The notes beneath the pieces are model-generated. The model ran no database searches. It saw only the letters and a program-made list of their open reading frames with translations, and was not told the origin of the DNA. A stretch of DNA of 64,000 nt from Clavibacter sp. B3I6 (lineage in GTDB: Bacteria > Actinomycetota > Actinomycetes > Actinomycetales > Microbacteriaceae), in assembly GCF_030816895.1 (NCBI RefSeq), contig NZ_JAUSYL010000001.1:1116001-1180000 (forward strand). The letters run 5' to 3'. Below, in pieces: positions 1 to 8,697 of the stretch (positions are counted from its first letter, which is position 1; each line of letters begins with the position of its first letter). Both the position numbers and the translations under genes were made by a program.

Positions 1-1343
1 ACGAGGAACGTCGCGAAGGCGCCGAGCCACAGGCCGACGGGCACGAAGATCGCCGCGACGGCGTCGCCCGGACTGCCGATCTCGTTCTCGCGCTCGACCG
101 TGAGGCCGACCGGGTCGGCGACGACGCCCGAGGCGGAGGAGGCCTGGTCGGCGTCGAGCGACGGGATCTGCTCCGCCCCCTGCGTGAGGCCGGTGCCGAG
201 CTCGGTCGCGCCCGAGGAGAGCGCGTCGGCGCCCGTGGCGAGGTCGCCCGCGCCGGTGGCCGCGCCGGTCGCGCCGGCGCGGAGCTGGCCGAGGCCGTCG
301 CCCAGCTGGCGCGCGCCGGAGACGAGGGCGCCGCCGTTCGCCGCGAGCTGCGACGCGCCGGACGCGCTCTGGCCGATGCCCTGCTGCACGCCCTGGATCC
401 CGGCCGCGGCCTGCGTCGCGAGGGTCCTGCCCTGCGCGGCGTACTGGTCGAGGCCCTGCTCGAGCGGCTGGAGCTGCGCGGCGAGCGGCGCGGTCTGCGG
501 GTCGGCGGCGAGCTGCTGCCGGATCCCCGCGACCTGCTGGGCGATCTGCCCGGCCCCGCCCGCGTACTGCCCGACCCCGTCGGACACCTGCGACAGCCCG
601 GCGGCCCCCTCCTGCAGCCGGTCGAGCCCGGAGGAGAGCTGCCCGACGCCGCCCGTGTACGTGCCGAGGCCGTCGGCGAGCTGCGACGCGCCCTGCTCGG
701 ACTGGCCGAGGCCGTCGCCGAGCTGCGTGATCCCGTCGCCGAGCTGCGTCGCGCCTGAGGAGAGCTGGGTCGCGCCGTCGGCGAGCTGGTCGGCGCCCGC
801 GCCGGCATCGGTGAGCGAGCCCTTGAGGCTGCCGAAGGTCGTGTAGATGCCGGAGACGAACTGGGACGTGATCGCGTTGCCGAAGACGCTCGTCATGCCG
901 ACGCCCACGGCCTGCGTCGCCGCGCCCGTCAGGTAGCCGTGCGCGTCGTCGGTCTCCACGGTGATCTGCGCCCGCTCGGGCGCGTCCGTCGACAGCGACA
1001 CGATCGACGCGGAGAAGTCCTCCGGCACGGTCAGCACCGCGTAGACCTCGCCGTCGTCGAGCATGCGCCGCGCCTCGTCCGCGTTCGTGATGGTCCAGTC
1101 GAAGGCCTGGTTGTCGTCGGAGGTCAGCTGCGTGACGAGCAGGCGGCCGGCGAGGACGGGCGACTCGGTGCCGTCCGGCGCCGTCTGCTGGACCATCTCG
1201 TCCTGGTTGACGATGGCGGCCGGCACCCGCTCGACGCCCGTCGCGACGTCGGAGAGGGAGCCGATGAAGAGGCCGGCGACCGCGAGGGGCACGATCGCCA
1301 CGAGGGCGACGGCGAGCCGGCGGCGTACGGAGCGGGTGGTCAT
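1..1343 (-). CDS. YhgE/Pip-family membrane protein (3' end cut by window edge)
   Basis: The reading frame opens at an ATG whose first base is 1343 and stays open to the window edge, so the C-terminus is missing. Residues 9-27 form an N-terminal membrane anchor, followed by an extracytoplasmic region and then a long stretch of Gln-Leu-Gly/Ser heptad-like repeats (variants of xxQLxxGxxxL), typical of YhgE/Pip proteins. The last visible codons begin another hydrophobic segment (FVPVGLWLGAFATF). The start overlaps the stop of the upstream exporter gene by 4 bp (ATGA), so translation is probably coupled. YhgE/Pip proteins often accompany MMPL or ABC exporters; a partner role in export is inference. 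The 5' half and family call are secure, the substrate is unknown. Confidence 0.88.
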   Translation of the reverse strand, partial: MTTRSVRRRLAVALVAIVPLAVAGLFIGSLSDVATGVERVPAAIVNQDEMVQQTAPDGTESPVLAGRLLVTQLTSDDNQAFDWTITNADEARRMLDDGEVYAVLTVPEDFSASIVSLSTDAPERAQITVETDDAHGYLTGAATQAVGVGMTSVFGNAITSQFVSGIYTTFGSLKGSLTDAGAGADQLADGATQLSSGATQLGDGITQLGDGLGQSEQGASQLADGLGTYTGGVGQLSSGLDRLQEGAAGLSQVSDGVGQYAGGAGQIAQQVAGIRQQLAADPQTAPLAAQLQPLEQGLDQYAAQGRTLATQAAAGIQGVQQGIGQSASGASQLAANGGALVSGARQLGDGLGQLRAGATGAATGAGDLATGADALSSGATELGTGLTQGAEQIPSLDADQASSASGVVADPVGLTVERENEIGSPGDAVAAIFVPVGLWLGAFATFL

Positions 1344-4269
1344 CGGCGGGTCTCCTTGCCGGTCGTCATGGGCTGGTCGGTGTCGGTGTCGGGGGCGGCG
1401 TCGTCCGCGCCGAGGCGGAGGCGCACGGTGGGGCGGCCCGGGATCCCGTGGTCGTCCGGGAACCACGGCGCGCCCAGCAGGACGGTCGTGCTCTCGTGGA
1501 CGAGCGCGGGCAGGGCCCGGAGGAACGCCCGCTCGGCGGCGGCGTCCGGGAACGGGTCCACCACGTCGAGCACGAGCACGGGGGCCCGGCCGGACGCGGC
1601 GACCGCGGTGAGGGCGATGGCGCGCTCCAGCGGCAGGAGCGATCCGACGGGGTCGTCGGCGTCGATGCGCCGCGCTCCCGCCGCGTCGGCCGCCGCGTCG
1701 ATGCGCGCGAGCCACTCGGCCTGCCGCGCGCGGGCGCCGCGACGGCGGCCCATCGGCTCCGACAGGTCGATGCGCTCGGCGAGGAGGTCCCCCACCGTGA
1801 CGCCGGAGTCGACGCGGTCGACGCGGCCGAGGTCGGCCATCGCGACGCTCGTGAGGACGCGGCCGGCCTCGGAGGCGAGCGGGTGGCCGGCGACGTGCGC
1901 GCGGCCGGACAGCGGCGCGAGCCGGGCCCCGAGCGTGGCGCCGAGGAGCCGGCGGTCGGCGACGTCGCCCTCCACGAGCACGAGGGATCCGGCCGGCGCG
2001 ACGAGGTCGACCGGCGCGAGCCGGCGCCCGGGCACGCCGACGACGAGCCGCTCGGCCGCGACGGCGGTGCCCGACGCGCGCGCCCAGTCGACGTCGTCCT
2101 GGTGCTCGCGGAGGCCCTCGCCCTCGATGTCGACGTCGGGGAGGATCCGGTCGAGCCAGCGCGGGATCCACCACGCGCGCTTCCCGAGCAGCGCCATGGC
2201 GGCGGGCACGAGGGTCATGCGCACGAGGAACGCGTCGAAGAAGATGCCGACGGCGAGCCCGAGCGCGATGGTCTTGATCACGCCCGCGCCCTCGGGCACG
2301 AAGGCCGCGAAGACGAAGAACATGATGAGCGCGGCCGCCGTGACCACGCGGGCGGCGCCCGAGAAGCCCGTGACGATGGCGCGCCGCGCGTCGCCGTGGT
2401 GCACGAAGTCCTCGCGCATGCCCGAGACGAGGAAGACCTCGTAGTCCATGGCGAGCCCGAACAGGATCGCCATGAGCAGGATCGGCATGAAGCTGAGGAT
2501 GGGGCCGGGCGTCACGCCGAGGACGTCCGCGAACAGGCCGTCCTGGAAGATCAGGACGACCGTCCCGAACGAGACGATGACGCTCAGCAGGAAGCCGACC
2601 GCGGCCTTCACCGGGACGAAGACCGACCGGAACACGATCATCAGCAGGATGATCGACAGCCCCACGACCACGACGCCGAACGGCACGAGGGCCTGGTCGA
2701 GCCGCTGCGAGATGTCGTTCTGCACGGCGGTCGTGCCCGTGACGGAGACGCGCGTGTCGTAGCGGTCGTCCAGGCCCGGCGCGAGGTCGCGGATCGACTG
2801 CATGAGGGCCGTGGTCGCCGCCGACTCGGGCGGGCTGTCCGGCACGACCTGGATGATCGCGGTGTCCACGGAGGGGTTCGGCGTGCCGGCGCCCACGAAC
2901 GCGACGTCGTCGAGCCCGCGGATCTCGTCCCCGATGTCCCCCAGCACCCCGATCGGGTCAGTGGTCTGCGTGATGTCGACGAGGACGACGAGCGGGCCGT
3001 TGTGGGCCGGGGCCGAACGCGTCCGAGACGGTGTCGTACGCGACGCGGCTGGTGGATCCCTCGGGGTCGGTCGCGCCGCTCGGCAGCCCGAGCTGCAGCT
3101 GCGAGGCGGGCACGGCGAGCAGCCCGGCGATGCCGATGACGATCACGACGGGGATGATCGGCACCTTCGTGACGATCGCGACCCAGCGCGCCCCGAGGGT
3201 CCGCTGCGTCCCGGCGGCCTGCGCGGTCGCGCGGCGGGCGGCACGCGAGCCCTCCTTCGGCCGCAGGCGCTCGCCCGCGAAGCCGAGCATCGCGGGCAGC
3301 AGCGTCGTCGCGACGCCCATGGCGAGCAGCACGGCGAACGCGGCGCCGAGGCCCATGACGGTGAGGAACGGGATCTGCACCACGAGGAGACCGAGCAGCG
3401 CGATGATCACCGTGACGCCCGCGAAGATGACGGCGCTGCCGGCGGTCGCGACCGCGGTCGCCGCCGAGCGCTCCACCGGCATGCCGTTCGCGAGCTGGGT
3501 GCGGTTGCCGCATGAGGATGAAGAGGGCGTAGTCGATGCCGACCGCGAGGCCGATCATCACGGCGAGCAGCGGCGACGCGCTCGACACCGTGACGAAGCG
3601 GGCCGCCGCGAGCAGGGCCCCCGCCGACGCCGCGACGCCCACGAGCGCGCCGATGAGAGGCAGGCCCGCCGCGAGCAGCGACCCGAAGGTGAGCACGAGC
3701 ACGAGGCCCGCGAAGAGCACGCCGAACGCCTCCGTGACCGTCACGCCGTAGTGGATGTCCTGGAACACCTGCCCGCCGAACGACACCGTCAGCCCGGCGT
3801 CGGTCGCCGCCTGCGCGGACTCCCTGAGCGCGTCGAGCGTGGCTTCCGTCACCTGGTCGCTCTGCCCCGAGAACTGCACGGTCGTGATCGCCACGGCGCC
3901 GTCCTCGGAGACCGCGTCGGTCGCGTACTCGGAGAAGGGCGACAGCGCCGTCTCCACGCCCGGGACCTCGCCGGCGGCCGTCGCGGTCGCCTCGATGGCG
4001 GCCCGCTCGGCCTCGTCGCCCACCTGGGAACCGGACGGCGCCTCGGTCACGATCTGCGCGCTCGCGCCCGCGGCCTGCGGGAACACGGCGGCGAGCCGGT
4101 CGATGGCCTCCTGCGACTCCGTGCCGGGGATGGCGAACGCCTCCTGCGTCTTCCCGCCGAGCGCGAGGCCGCCGCCGAGCAGGATGCCGAGGACGAGGAT
4201 CCACGCGGCGACGACGCGCCACGGGTGCAGGAACGAGATCCGGCCGAGCCGGTACAGAAGCGTTGCCAT
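1340..4269 (-). pseudogene. MMPL/RND-type exporter with C-terminal ABC-ATPase-like domain, broken by two +1 frameshifts
   Basis: Read through two frame changes, this encodes about 975 residues: an N-terminal helix (about 17-40), a periplasmic domain, the first MMPL helix bundle (about 180-330), a second periplasmic domain, the second bundle (about 530-700) and a hydrophilic tail (about 715-975). The frame shifts at 3508-3509, where one extra base turns the expected MRNRTQLANG into MRQPHPAR, and again at 3004-3006, where one extra G turns FGPGHNGPLVV into FGPGPQRPARR. Removing one base at each site restores a continuous MMPL protein. The tail resembles an ABC ATPase domain that has lost its Walker A lysine motif (VEGDVADRRLL). 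The gene lies 35 bp after tetR and overlaps the YhgE gene by 4 bp. The breaks may be real or sequencing errors; if errors, this is a functional exporter of hydrophobic compounds. Confidence 0.85.
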
Positions 4270-4304
4270 GGGCGGGGGCTCTCCTTGCGAGGGGGATTGC
4301 GGGG

Positions 4305-4883
4305 TCAGGCGGTGCGGGTGCCGAGGGGAGCGAGCAGCTCCCCCACGACCACGACGAGAGCGGCCCTGATCTCGTCGTCGGGGAGGGGCTCGTTGGTGGA
4401 CCAGTCGTCGCTGGCGGCGAGGATGTACGCCGCCCCGCCGAGCGCCACGCCGAAGCGCAGCTGGTCGAGGGTGCTGTCCAGCGCGCCGGCGGTCTCGCCG
4501 AGCCGGCGGACGAGGTCGTTGGCCCGCTCGATCACGGCGAGGTGCCCGAGCGAGCGGCCCTGCGTGATGAAGAGCGCGACCTCGTGCCGGTGCAGCAGCA
4601 GGAAGTCGATGAAGCGCTCGACGAACGCGCGTCGCGCCCCGGCGTCGCCGCGGATGGAGTCGGCCTGCTCGATGACCTCGGCGAGCGCGTCGATCGTCGG
4701 CTCGAGGAGGGCGTCGAGCAGCGCCTCCTTGGAGGCGAAGTGGTAGAGCACGCTCGACTTCGAGTAGCCGGCCTCGTCCGCGATCTGCTGCAGCGAGGTC
4801 GCCTGGAACCCGTCCCGGGCGAAGCGGGCCGCCGCGATGGGGCGCAGCTCGGCGCCGGCGGATGCGCGGGGGGTCCTGGTCAC
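4305..4883 (-). CDS. TetR-family repressor of the adjacent exporter operon
   Basis: 192 residues with a GTG start. The N-terminal helix-turn-helix is at about residues 12-58 (ARFARDGFQATSLQQIADEA then YSKSSVLYHFASKEALL), followed by an all-helical ligand/dimer domain. The start is fixed by a TAGGCT box 6 nt upstream with no Shine-Dalgarno, which is a leaderless arrangement. Two tandem palindromes sit just upstream of that box, so autorepression is likely. It is the first gene of the tetR-MMPL-YhgE operon, so it probably controls exporter expression in response to an unknown ligand. Family certain, ligand unknown. Confidence 0.92.
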   Translation of the reverse strand: MTRTPRASAGAELRPIAAARFARDGFQATSLQQIADEAGYSKSSVLYHFASKEALLDALLEPTIDALAEVIEQADSIRGDAGARRAFVERFIDFLLLHRHEVALFITQGRSLGHLAVIERANDLVRRLGETAGALDSTLDQLRFGVALGGAAYILAASDDWSTNEPLPDDEIRAALVVVVGELLAPLGTRTA

Positions 4884-4889
4884 GGATGG

Positions 4890-4932
4890 AGCCTACGCTG
4901 ACCGAGCGGTCAGTACCTGACTGATCGGTCAG
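4890..4932 (-). promoter_or_regulatory. Leaderless promoter and tandem TetR operators
   Basis: On the minus strand, TAGGCT occupies 4895-4890 and is followed by 6 nt and the GTG of tetR. Just upstream are two 16-bp imperfect palindromes of the form CTGACYG-N2-CGGTCAG at 4898-4913 and 4917-4932, with centres 19 bp apart. The position over the promoter spacer and -35 area fits repression by the TetR protein encoded next to it. The sites are seen; the binding is inferred. Confidence 0.75.
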
Positions 4933-4966
4933 ATGCCCGGGGGCTTGACAGGGAGGGGCTCCGCGG

Positions 4967-6121
4967 TCACCGCGTGAGCACGAACGCGAGCATCGCGAGG
5001 CCGACCGTGAGCGGGGCCACCACGAGGCCGAGCAGCACGTAGCGCGACCACCTGATGTGCACCCCCATGCTCACGAGCCGCTCGTGCCAGAGCAGCGTCG
5101 CGAGCGACGCCCACGGCGTGATGAGCGGGCCGGCGTTGACGCCCACGAGGATCGCGACGAGCCGCTCCGGGGATCCCGCCACCGGTTCGAGCGCCAGGTA
5201 CGCCGGGAGGTTGTCGACCGCGTTGGCGCTCAGCGTCGCGACGCCGGCGAGGCGGAACAGCGCCTGGGCGTCCTGTCCCTGGCCCGACACCGCGGCCATG
5301 ACGGCGGTGAGCCCGAGCGACTGCGCGGCCTCCATGACGACGAACAGGCCCGACGCGAACACCACGAGCTGCCACGGCAGGAGCCCGAGCCGGAGCACGC
5401 GCGGGCGCCGGACGGCCGTCAGGACCGCGAGGACCACGGCCGCGGCGAGCGCCGGGATCCACACCTCGACGCCCGAGACGAGCGCCGGCACCAGGAGGCC
5501 CACCACCACGGCGCTGCCGACGAGCAGCACGCGGTCCGTGGGCGCGGTGGGCGCCCCGACCTCGTAGCGCGTGAAGAGGTCCTTCCGGTGGATCACGAGG
5601 ATCGCGAGCATGGGCACCGCGATGGCGACGAGCGCCGGGGCGACCGTGAGCGCCGCGAACCCGGCCGGGCCCAGCCCGCCGAGCTCGTGCTCCGCGAGCA
5701 GGTTCGTGAGGTTCGAGACGGGGAGGAGGAGCGACGCCGTGTTCGCGAGCCACACCGTGGTCAGCGCGAACGGGAGCGGCGGCAGACCGCAGTGCCGCGC
5801 GAGCACGACGACCACGGGCGTGAGCAGCACCGCCGTGGTGTCGAGCGACAGGAACACGGTGCAGAGGCACGCGAGCAGGACGGTCGCGAGCCAGAGGGCC
5901 CAGGTGCGCCCGCGGCCGAGGCCGGCCGCCCGCTCGGCGATCCAGGTGAACAGGCCCGCCTCGCTGGCGAGCTCGGTGACCACCGTGATGGCGACCACGA
6001 AGAGGAGGATCGGCCAGACCCGCTCGCACAGCACCCCGAGGTCGTCGAGCGGGAGGGCTCCGGTGGCCACGGCGACGGCGCCGACGACGAGGAGCACCGC
6101 CCCGATGAGGGCTGTGCGCAC
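4967..6121 (-). CDS. SLC13/ArsB-like anion permease
   Basis: 384 residues, almost entirely hydrophobic, with about ten predicted membrane segments. The first half contains SLDTTAVLLTP and the second half SANAVDNLPAYL, the paired re-entrant motifs characteristic of ion-transporter-superfamily permeases related to ArsB and NhaD. The GTG start is preceded by AGGAGG at good spacing. No arsR, arsC or arsA neighbours are seen, so arsenite export is only one possibility; other oxyanions or dicarboxylates are equally open. It is transcribed alone, divergent from the small gene at 6275. The permease call is firm, the substrate is not. Confidence 0.85.
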   Translation of the reverse strand: MRTALIGAVLLVVGAVAVATGALPLDDLGVLCERVWPILLFVVAITVVTELASEAGLFTWIAERAAGLGRGRTWALWLATVLLACLCTVFLSLDTTAVLLTPVVVVLARHCGLPPLPFALTTVWLANTASLLLPVSNLTNLLAEHELGGLGPAGFAALTVAPALVAIAVPMLAILVIHRKDLFTRYEVGAPTAPTDRVLLVGSAVVVGLLVPALVSGVEVWIPALAAAVVLAVLTAVRRPRVLRLGLLPWQLVVFASGLFVVMEAAQSLGLTAVMAAVSGQGQDAQALFRLAGVATLSANAVDNLPAYLALEPVAGSPERLVAILVGVNAGPLITPWASLATLLWHERLVSMGVHIRWSRYVLLGLVVAPLTVGLAMLAFVLTR

Positions 6122-6274
6122 GGGCGCCTCCTGTCTGATCCGCGATCACTGTACTCATCGCCCGCCGGGAGCCCGCGCCGACGACGGATGGCGACGCGGC
6201 GGGCCTCCCGGCGGCCGGGCGCGGCGGTCGCGGCCCGCGGATCCCGGTACCGTGGAGGCACACTGGGAGGTGTC

Positions 6275-6463
6275 ATGCGCAAGTACATCCTGAACGGCAG
6301 CGTCCTCAGCGCCCTCATCGGCGGCTGGAGCACGCTCCAGACCACCCGACGCGGACCGCGCGACTGGAAGCTCGGCCTCATGTGGCTCAGCTGGGGCATC
6401 ACGGTGGCCATCGCCGTCGGCACCGTCATCGAGGACTCGCGCGACGGGCGGATCGGCAACTAG
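6275..6463 (+). CDS. Small membrane protein of unknown function
   Basis: 62 residues. The ATG at 6275 is preceded by GGGAGG 5 nt upstream, which argues for a real gene although longer in-frame ORFs extend upstream. Two hydrophobic stretches (about residues 6-20 and 33-52) suggest one or two membrane passes, and the C-terminus is charged. A 13-bp GC hairpin lies 17 bp after the stop. I do not recognise the family; it looks like the short DUF-type membrane proteins common in Microbacteriaceae. Confidence 0.7.
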   Translation: MRKYILNGSVLSALIGGWSTLQTTRRGPRDWKLGLMWLSWGITVAIAVGTVIEDSRDGRIGN

Positions 6464-6479
6464 CCGTCCCTCCCCTCGC

Positions 6480-6508
6480 GACGCGCGCATCCCACGGGTG
6501 CGCGCGTC
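6480..6508 (+). terminator. Hairpin terminator
   Basis: A 13-bp stem with a 3-nt loop and one G-T pair, right after the 6275-6463 gene and before the convergent mscS stop. There is no T-run, as is usual in high-GC actinobacteria. Confidence 0.6.
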
Positions 6509-6540
6509 CTCTGTGCGTGCCCGCGTCCTCTGCGCGTGCC
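6503..6540. repeat. 19-bp direct tandem repeat
   Basis: Two adjacent 19-bp copies (6503-6521 and 6522-6540) of CGCGTCCTCTGYGCGTGCC differ at one base. They lie in the short gap between two convergent genes and overlap the right arm of the terminator hairpin. Probably a local duplication. Confidence 0.7.
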
Positions 6541-6542
6541 CG

Positions 6543-7772
6543 TCAGTCGTGCGTGCGCCACCTCGAGCCGTCGACCTCCAGGTCGATGCGCTCCTCGGCG
6601 GGCACGGTCGAGATCGGCCCCGTGAACAGGCCCGCGCGCGTGTCGCCCTGGGCCGTCCCCGAGAACAGGCCCGTCGGCTCGGCCTCCGCGGCGCGTCGTC
6701 CCGGCCGGGGCGCGTCGTCGCGCGCATGCGGGTCCACCATCTGCACGCGCGTGCGCGGAAGCGACTGCGGGCTGTGCTCGTGCAGGAACGCCACGAGGCG
6801 CTCGCGCACCAGGCAGCGCAGGTCGAAGAGCGTCGGCGCGTCGACGGCCGAGACGAGCACCCGGATCCGGACGTAGCCGCCCACCGCGTCGGTCACCTGC
6901 AGCACCGCGACGCGGCCGTCCCAGAGGTCGGTGCCCGCGAGCACGCGGTCGAGCTCCTCGCGCATGCTGGCCGGGGTCGCCCGCCAGTCGAGGTCGAGCT
7001 CCACCGCGCCGAGCAGCTCCGACTTGGTGCGGGTCCAGTTCTGGAACGGCGTGGTCGTGAAGTACGTGGACGGCAGCACCATGCGCCGGTCGTCCCAGAT
7101 GTGCACGACGACGTAGGTGAGGGTGATCTCCTCGACGCGCCCCCACTCCGTCTCGACGATCATGACGTCGTCCACGCGGATCGCGTCGCTGAAGGCGAGC
7201 TGCATCCCGGCGAACACGTTGGCGAGCGTCGACTGCGCGGCGAGGCCGGCCACGATCGACACGAGGCCGGCGGAGGCGAGGACGCTCGCGCCGGCGGCCT
7301 GCGCGCCCGGGAAGGTCAGGAGCACCGCTCCGATCGCGACCACGACGATCGCGACGACCGTGAGCCGCCGGATGATGAGCACCTGCGTGCGCACCCGGCG
7401 CGCGACCCGGTTGTCGGCGACGTCCACCCGGTAGCGGCTGAGCCCCAGGTCCTCGAAGAAGATGGCGAGCGCGCACACCAGCCAGGCGGAGGCGACGATC
7501 GTGACGACGTGCAGCAGGTGGTCGATGCCGTCGCGCACCTCCCCCGGCGCCATCGAGGACCGGAGGGCGATCCACACCGCCACCACCACGAGCAGCACGC
7601 GGAACGGGCGACGGGCGCGCCGGACGAGGCGCGCCGCCCACTCGCGGCGGCGCGCGACGAGGCGCACGACGAGGGCGACGACGGCGGTGACGACGAGGGC
7701 GGCCGCCACGGCGGCGAGCACCGTGACGATCACGGCCACGGCGGGCACGGCGAGCAGGGCGGGCAGGTCCAC
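6543..7772 (-). CDS. MscS-family mechanosensitive ion channel
   Basis: 409 residues from a GTG start preceded by AGGAGG 4 nt upstream; the longer ORF upstream of this has no translation signal. Membrane segments occur at about residues 5-37, 57-71, 85-108 and 138-160. The pore-lining helix follows, with the Ala/Gly-rich MscS signature (ASAGLVSIVAGLAAQSTLAN), then the beta-domain motif (DAIRVDDVMIVETEWGRVEE) and PSTYFTTTPFQN. The role is release of solutes on hypo-osmotic shock in the plasma membrane. The C-terminus after about 345 is hydrophilic and probably disordered. The 218-residue gene at 7990 is divergent from it. Confidence 0.93.
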   Translation of the reverse strand: MDLPALLAVPAVAVIVTVLAAVAAALVVTAVVALVVRLVARRREWAARLVRRARRPFRVLLVVVAVWIALRSSMAPGEVRDGIDHLLHVVTIVASAWLVCALAIFFEDLGLSRYRVDVADNRVARRVRTQVLIIRRLTVVAIVVVAIGAVLLTFPGAQAAGASVLASAGLVSIVAGLAAQSTLANVFAGMQLAFSDAIRVDDVMIVETEWGRVEEITLTYVVVHIWDDRRMVLPSTYFTTTPFQNWTRTKSELLGAVELDLDWRATPASMREELDRVLAGTDLWDGRVAVLQVTDAVGGYVRIRVLVSAVDAPTLFDLRCLVRERLVAFLHEHSPQSLPRTRVQMVDPHARDDAPRPGRRAAEAEPTGLFSGTAQGDTRAGLFTGPISTVPAEERIDLEVDGSRWRTHD

Positions 7773-7951
7773 GGATCCTCCTGGGGGTCGGGCGGACCGC
7801 GCTGTCCCGGGCCCCCAGTGTCGCAGGCGCTCCTCCGCGTGCGCCGTCGACGGCCGTCGCGTCGCCGCCGGGAGGGCGCGGGCCGGCGCCCCACCCGCGG
7901 GATCCTCGGCGTGTCGCGGGTGAGCCCGGGCGTGTCGCGCACGATGATGGT

Positions 7952-7976
7952 CCCGATCGTCACCGTCGCGATCGGG
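7952..7976 (+). promoter_or_regulatory. Hairpin overlapping a Shine-Dalgarno
   Basis: CCCGATCG at 7952-7959 pairs exactly with CGATCGGG at 7969-7976. The right arm includes the first bases of the GGGAGG ribosome-binding site (7975-7980) of the gene starting at 7990. This could hide the site in the mRNA. Structure seen, regulation speculative. Confidence 0.35.
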
Positions 7977-7989
7977 GAGGCCGTGGACC

Positions 7990-8646
7990 ATGTTCCGGTG
8001 GCGCAGAGGCAAGTCCGTCCCGACCGGGGTCGCGCCCGCCGCGTCCGATCCGGGCCGCCCCGAGGGACGTCCGGCCCCGACCGATGAAGGCCCCGCGCCC
8101 GCCCTCGCCGTCTCGCTCGCCACGGGCGAGCTCGCCGCCATCGCCGCGCGCCTGCACGGCGGGCCCGTGCGTCCGGCGCACGTCCCCGCGCACAAGGCCG
8201 AGCCGGCGGGCGCCGGCGCTCCCCCGGCCCACGACGCCGAGGCGGACGCGGCTCCCGCTCCGGCCGCGGCGGCCGCCGAGCCCGACCTGCGGCCGCTCGC
8301 CCTCGTCGTCCAGGCCGCGCTCGCCCACCACTTCGGACCCGACGGCGCCTGGGCGCTCGTGCGCCGCACGCCCGACACGACCGCGGGCTTCTTCGACGAG
8401 ATGATGACGGCGCACATCGCGCGCGACGTCGCCCTCGCGCTCGGCGCCTCCCCCGCCACCGCCGCCCTGCCGCTCGAGGACGCCCGGGCGTCGGGGCGCA
8501 CCGGGGACGACGTGACCGCCCGACGGGACGCCGTCGCGCGCGAGCTCGCGGTGTTCGACGAGGATCCGCTCGACGGCTCCCTCGCGGAGCTCGCCGGCGA
8601 CCCGGGCCGGGTGCCCGCGGTGCTCCGCGCCGTCCGCAGCGCCTAG
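7990..8646 (+). CDS. Unknown protein with Ala/Pro-rich linker
   Basis: 218 residues. The ATG at 7990 has GGGAGG 10 nt upstream. A basic N-terminus (MFRWRRGKS) is followed by an Ala/Pro-rich low-complexity stretch (about 15-95) and then a compact, probably helical domain (about 100-218) containing FGPDGAWALVRRTPDTTAGF. There is no signal peptide or membrane segment. I do not recognise the family. It converges with zwf, separated by a small GC hairpin. Codon use and frame bias match neighbouring genes, so it is likely expressed. Confidence 0.65.
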   Translation: MFRWRRGKSVPTGVAPAASDPGRPEGRPAPTDEGPAPALAVSLATGELAAIAARLHGGPVRPAHVPAHKAEPAGAGAPPAHDAEADAAPAPAAAAAEPDLRPLALVVQAALAHHFGPDGAWALVRRTPDTTAGFFDEMMTAHIARDVALALGASPATAALPLEDARASGRTGDDVTARRDAVARELAVFDEDPLDGSLAELAGDPGRVPAVLRAVRSA

Positions 8647-8659
8647 GGGCACCGGCCGC

Positions 8660-8680
8660 GCGGCGAGCGGGGCTCGCCGC
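8660..8680. terminator. Small GC hairpin between convergent genes
   Basis: A 9-bp stem with a 3-nt loop lies midway between the stops at 8646 (plus) and 8698 (minus), so it may end both transcripts. No T-run. Confidence 0.5.
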
Positions 8681-8697
8681 CCCGGGCCCGCCCCGCG

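Noticed and set aside
100..846. Cys/Ser/Pro-rich 248-residue plus-strand frame
   Set aside because: Reverse image of the repetitive YhgE region; the repeats themselves explain the pattern.
4967..6121. Arsenic-resistance operon
   Set aside because: Only an ArsB-like permease is present; no arsR, arsC or arsA nearby, so the arsenic role is not supported.
5057..6463. 468-residue plus-strand frame covering the small 6275 gene
   Set aside because: The part before 6275 is antisense to the permease and low-complexity; only the last 62 codons have a ribosome-binding site.
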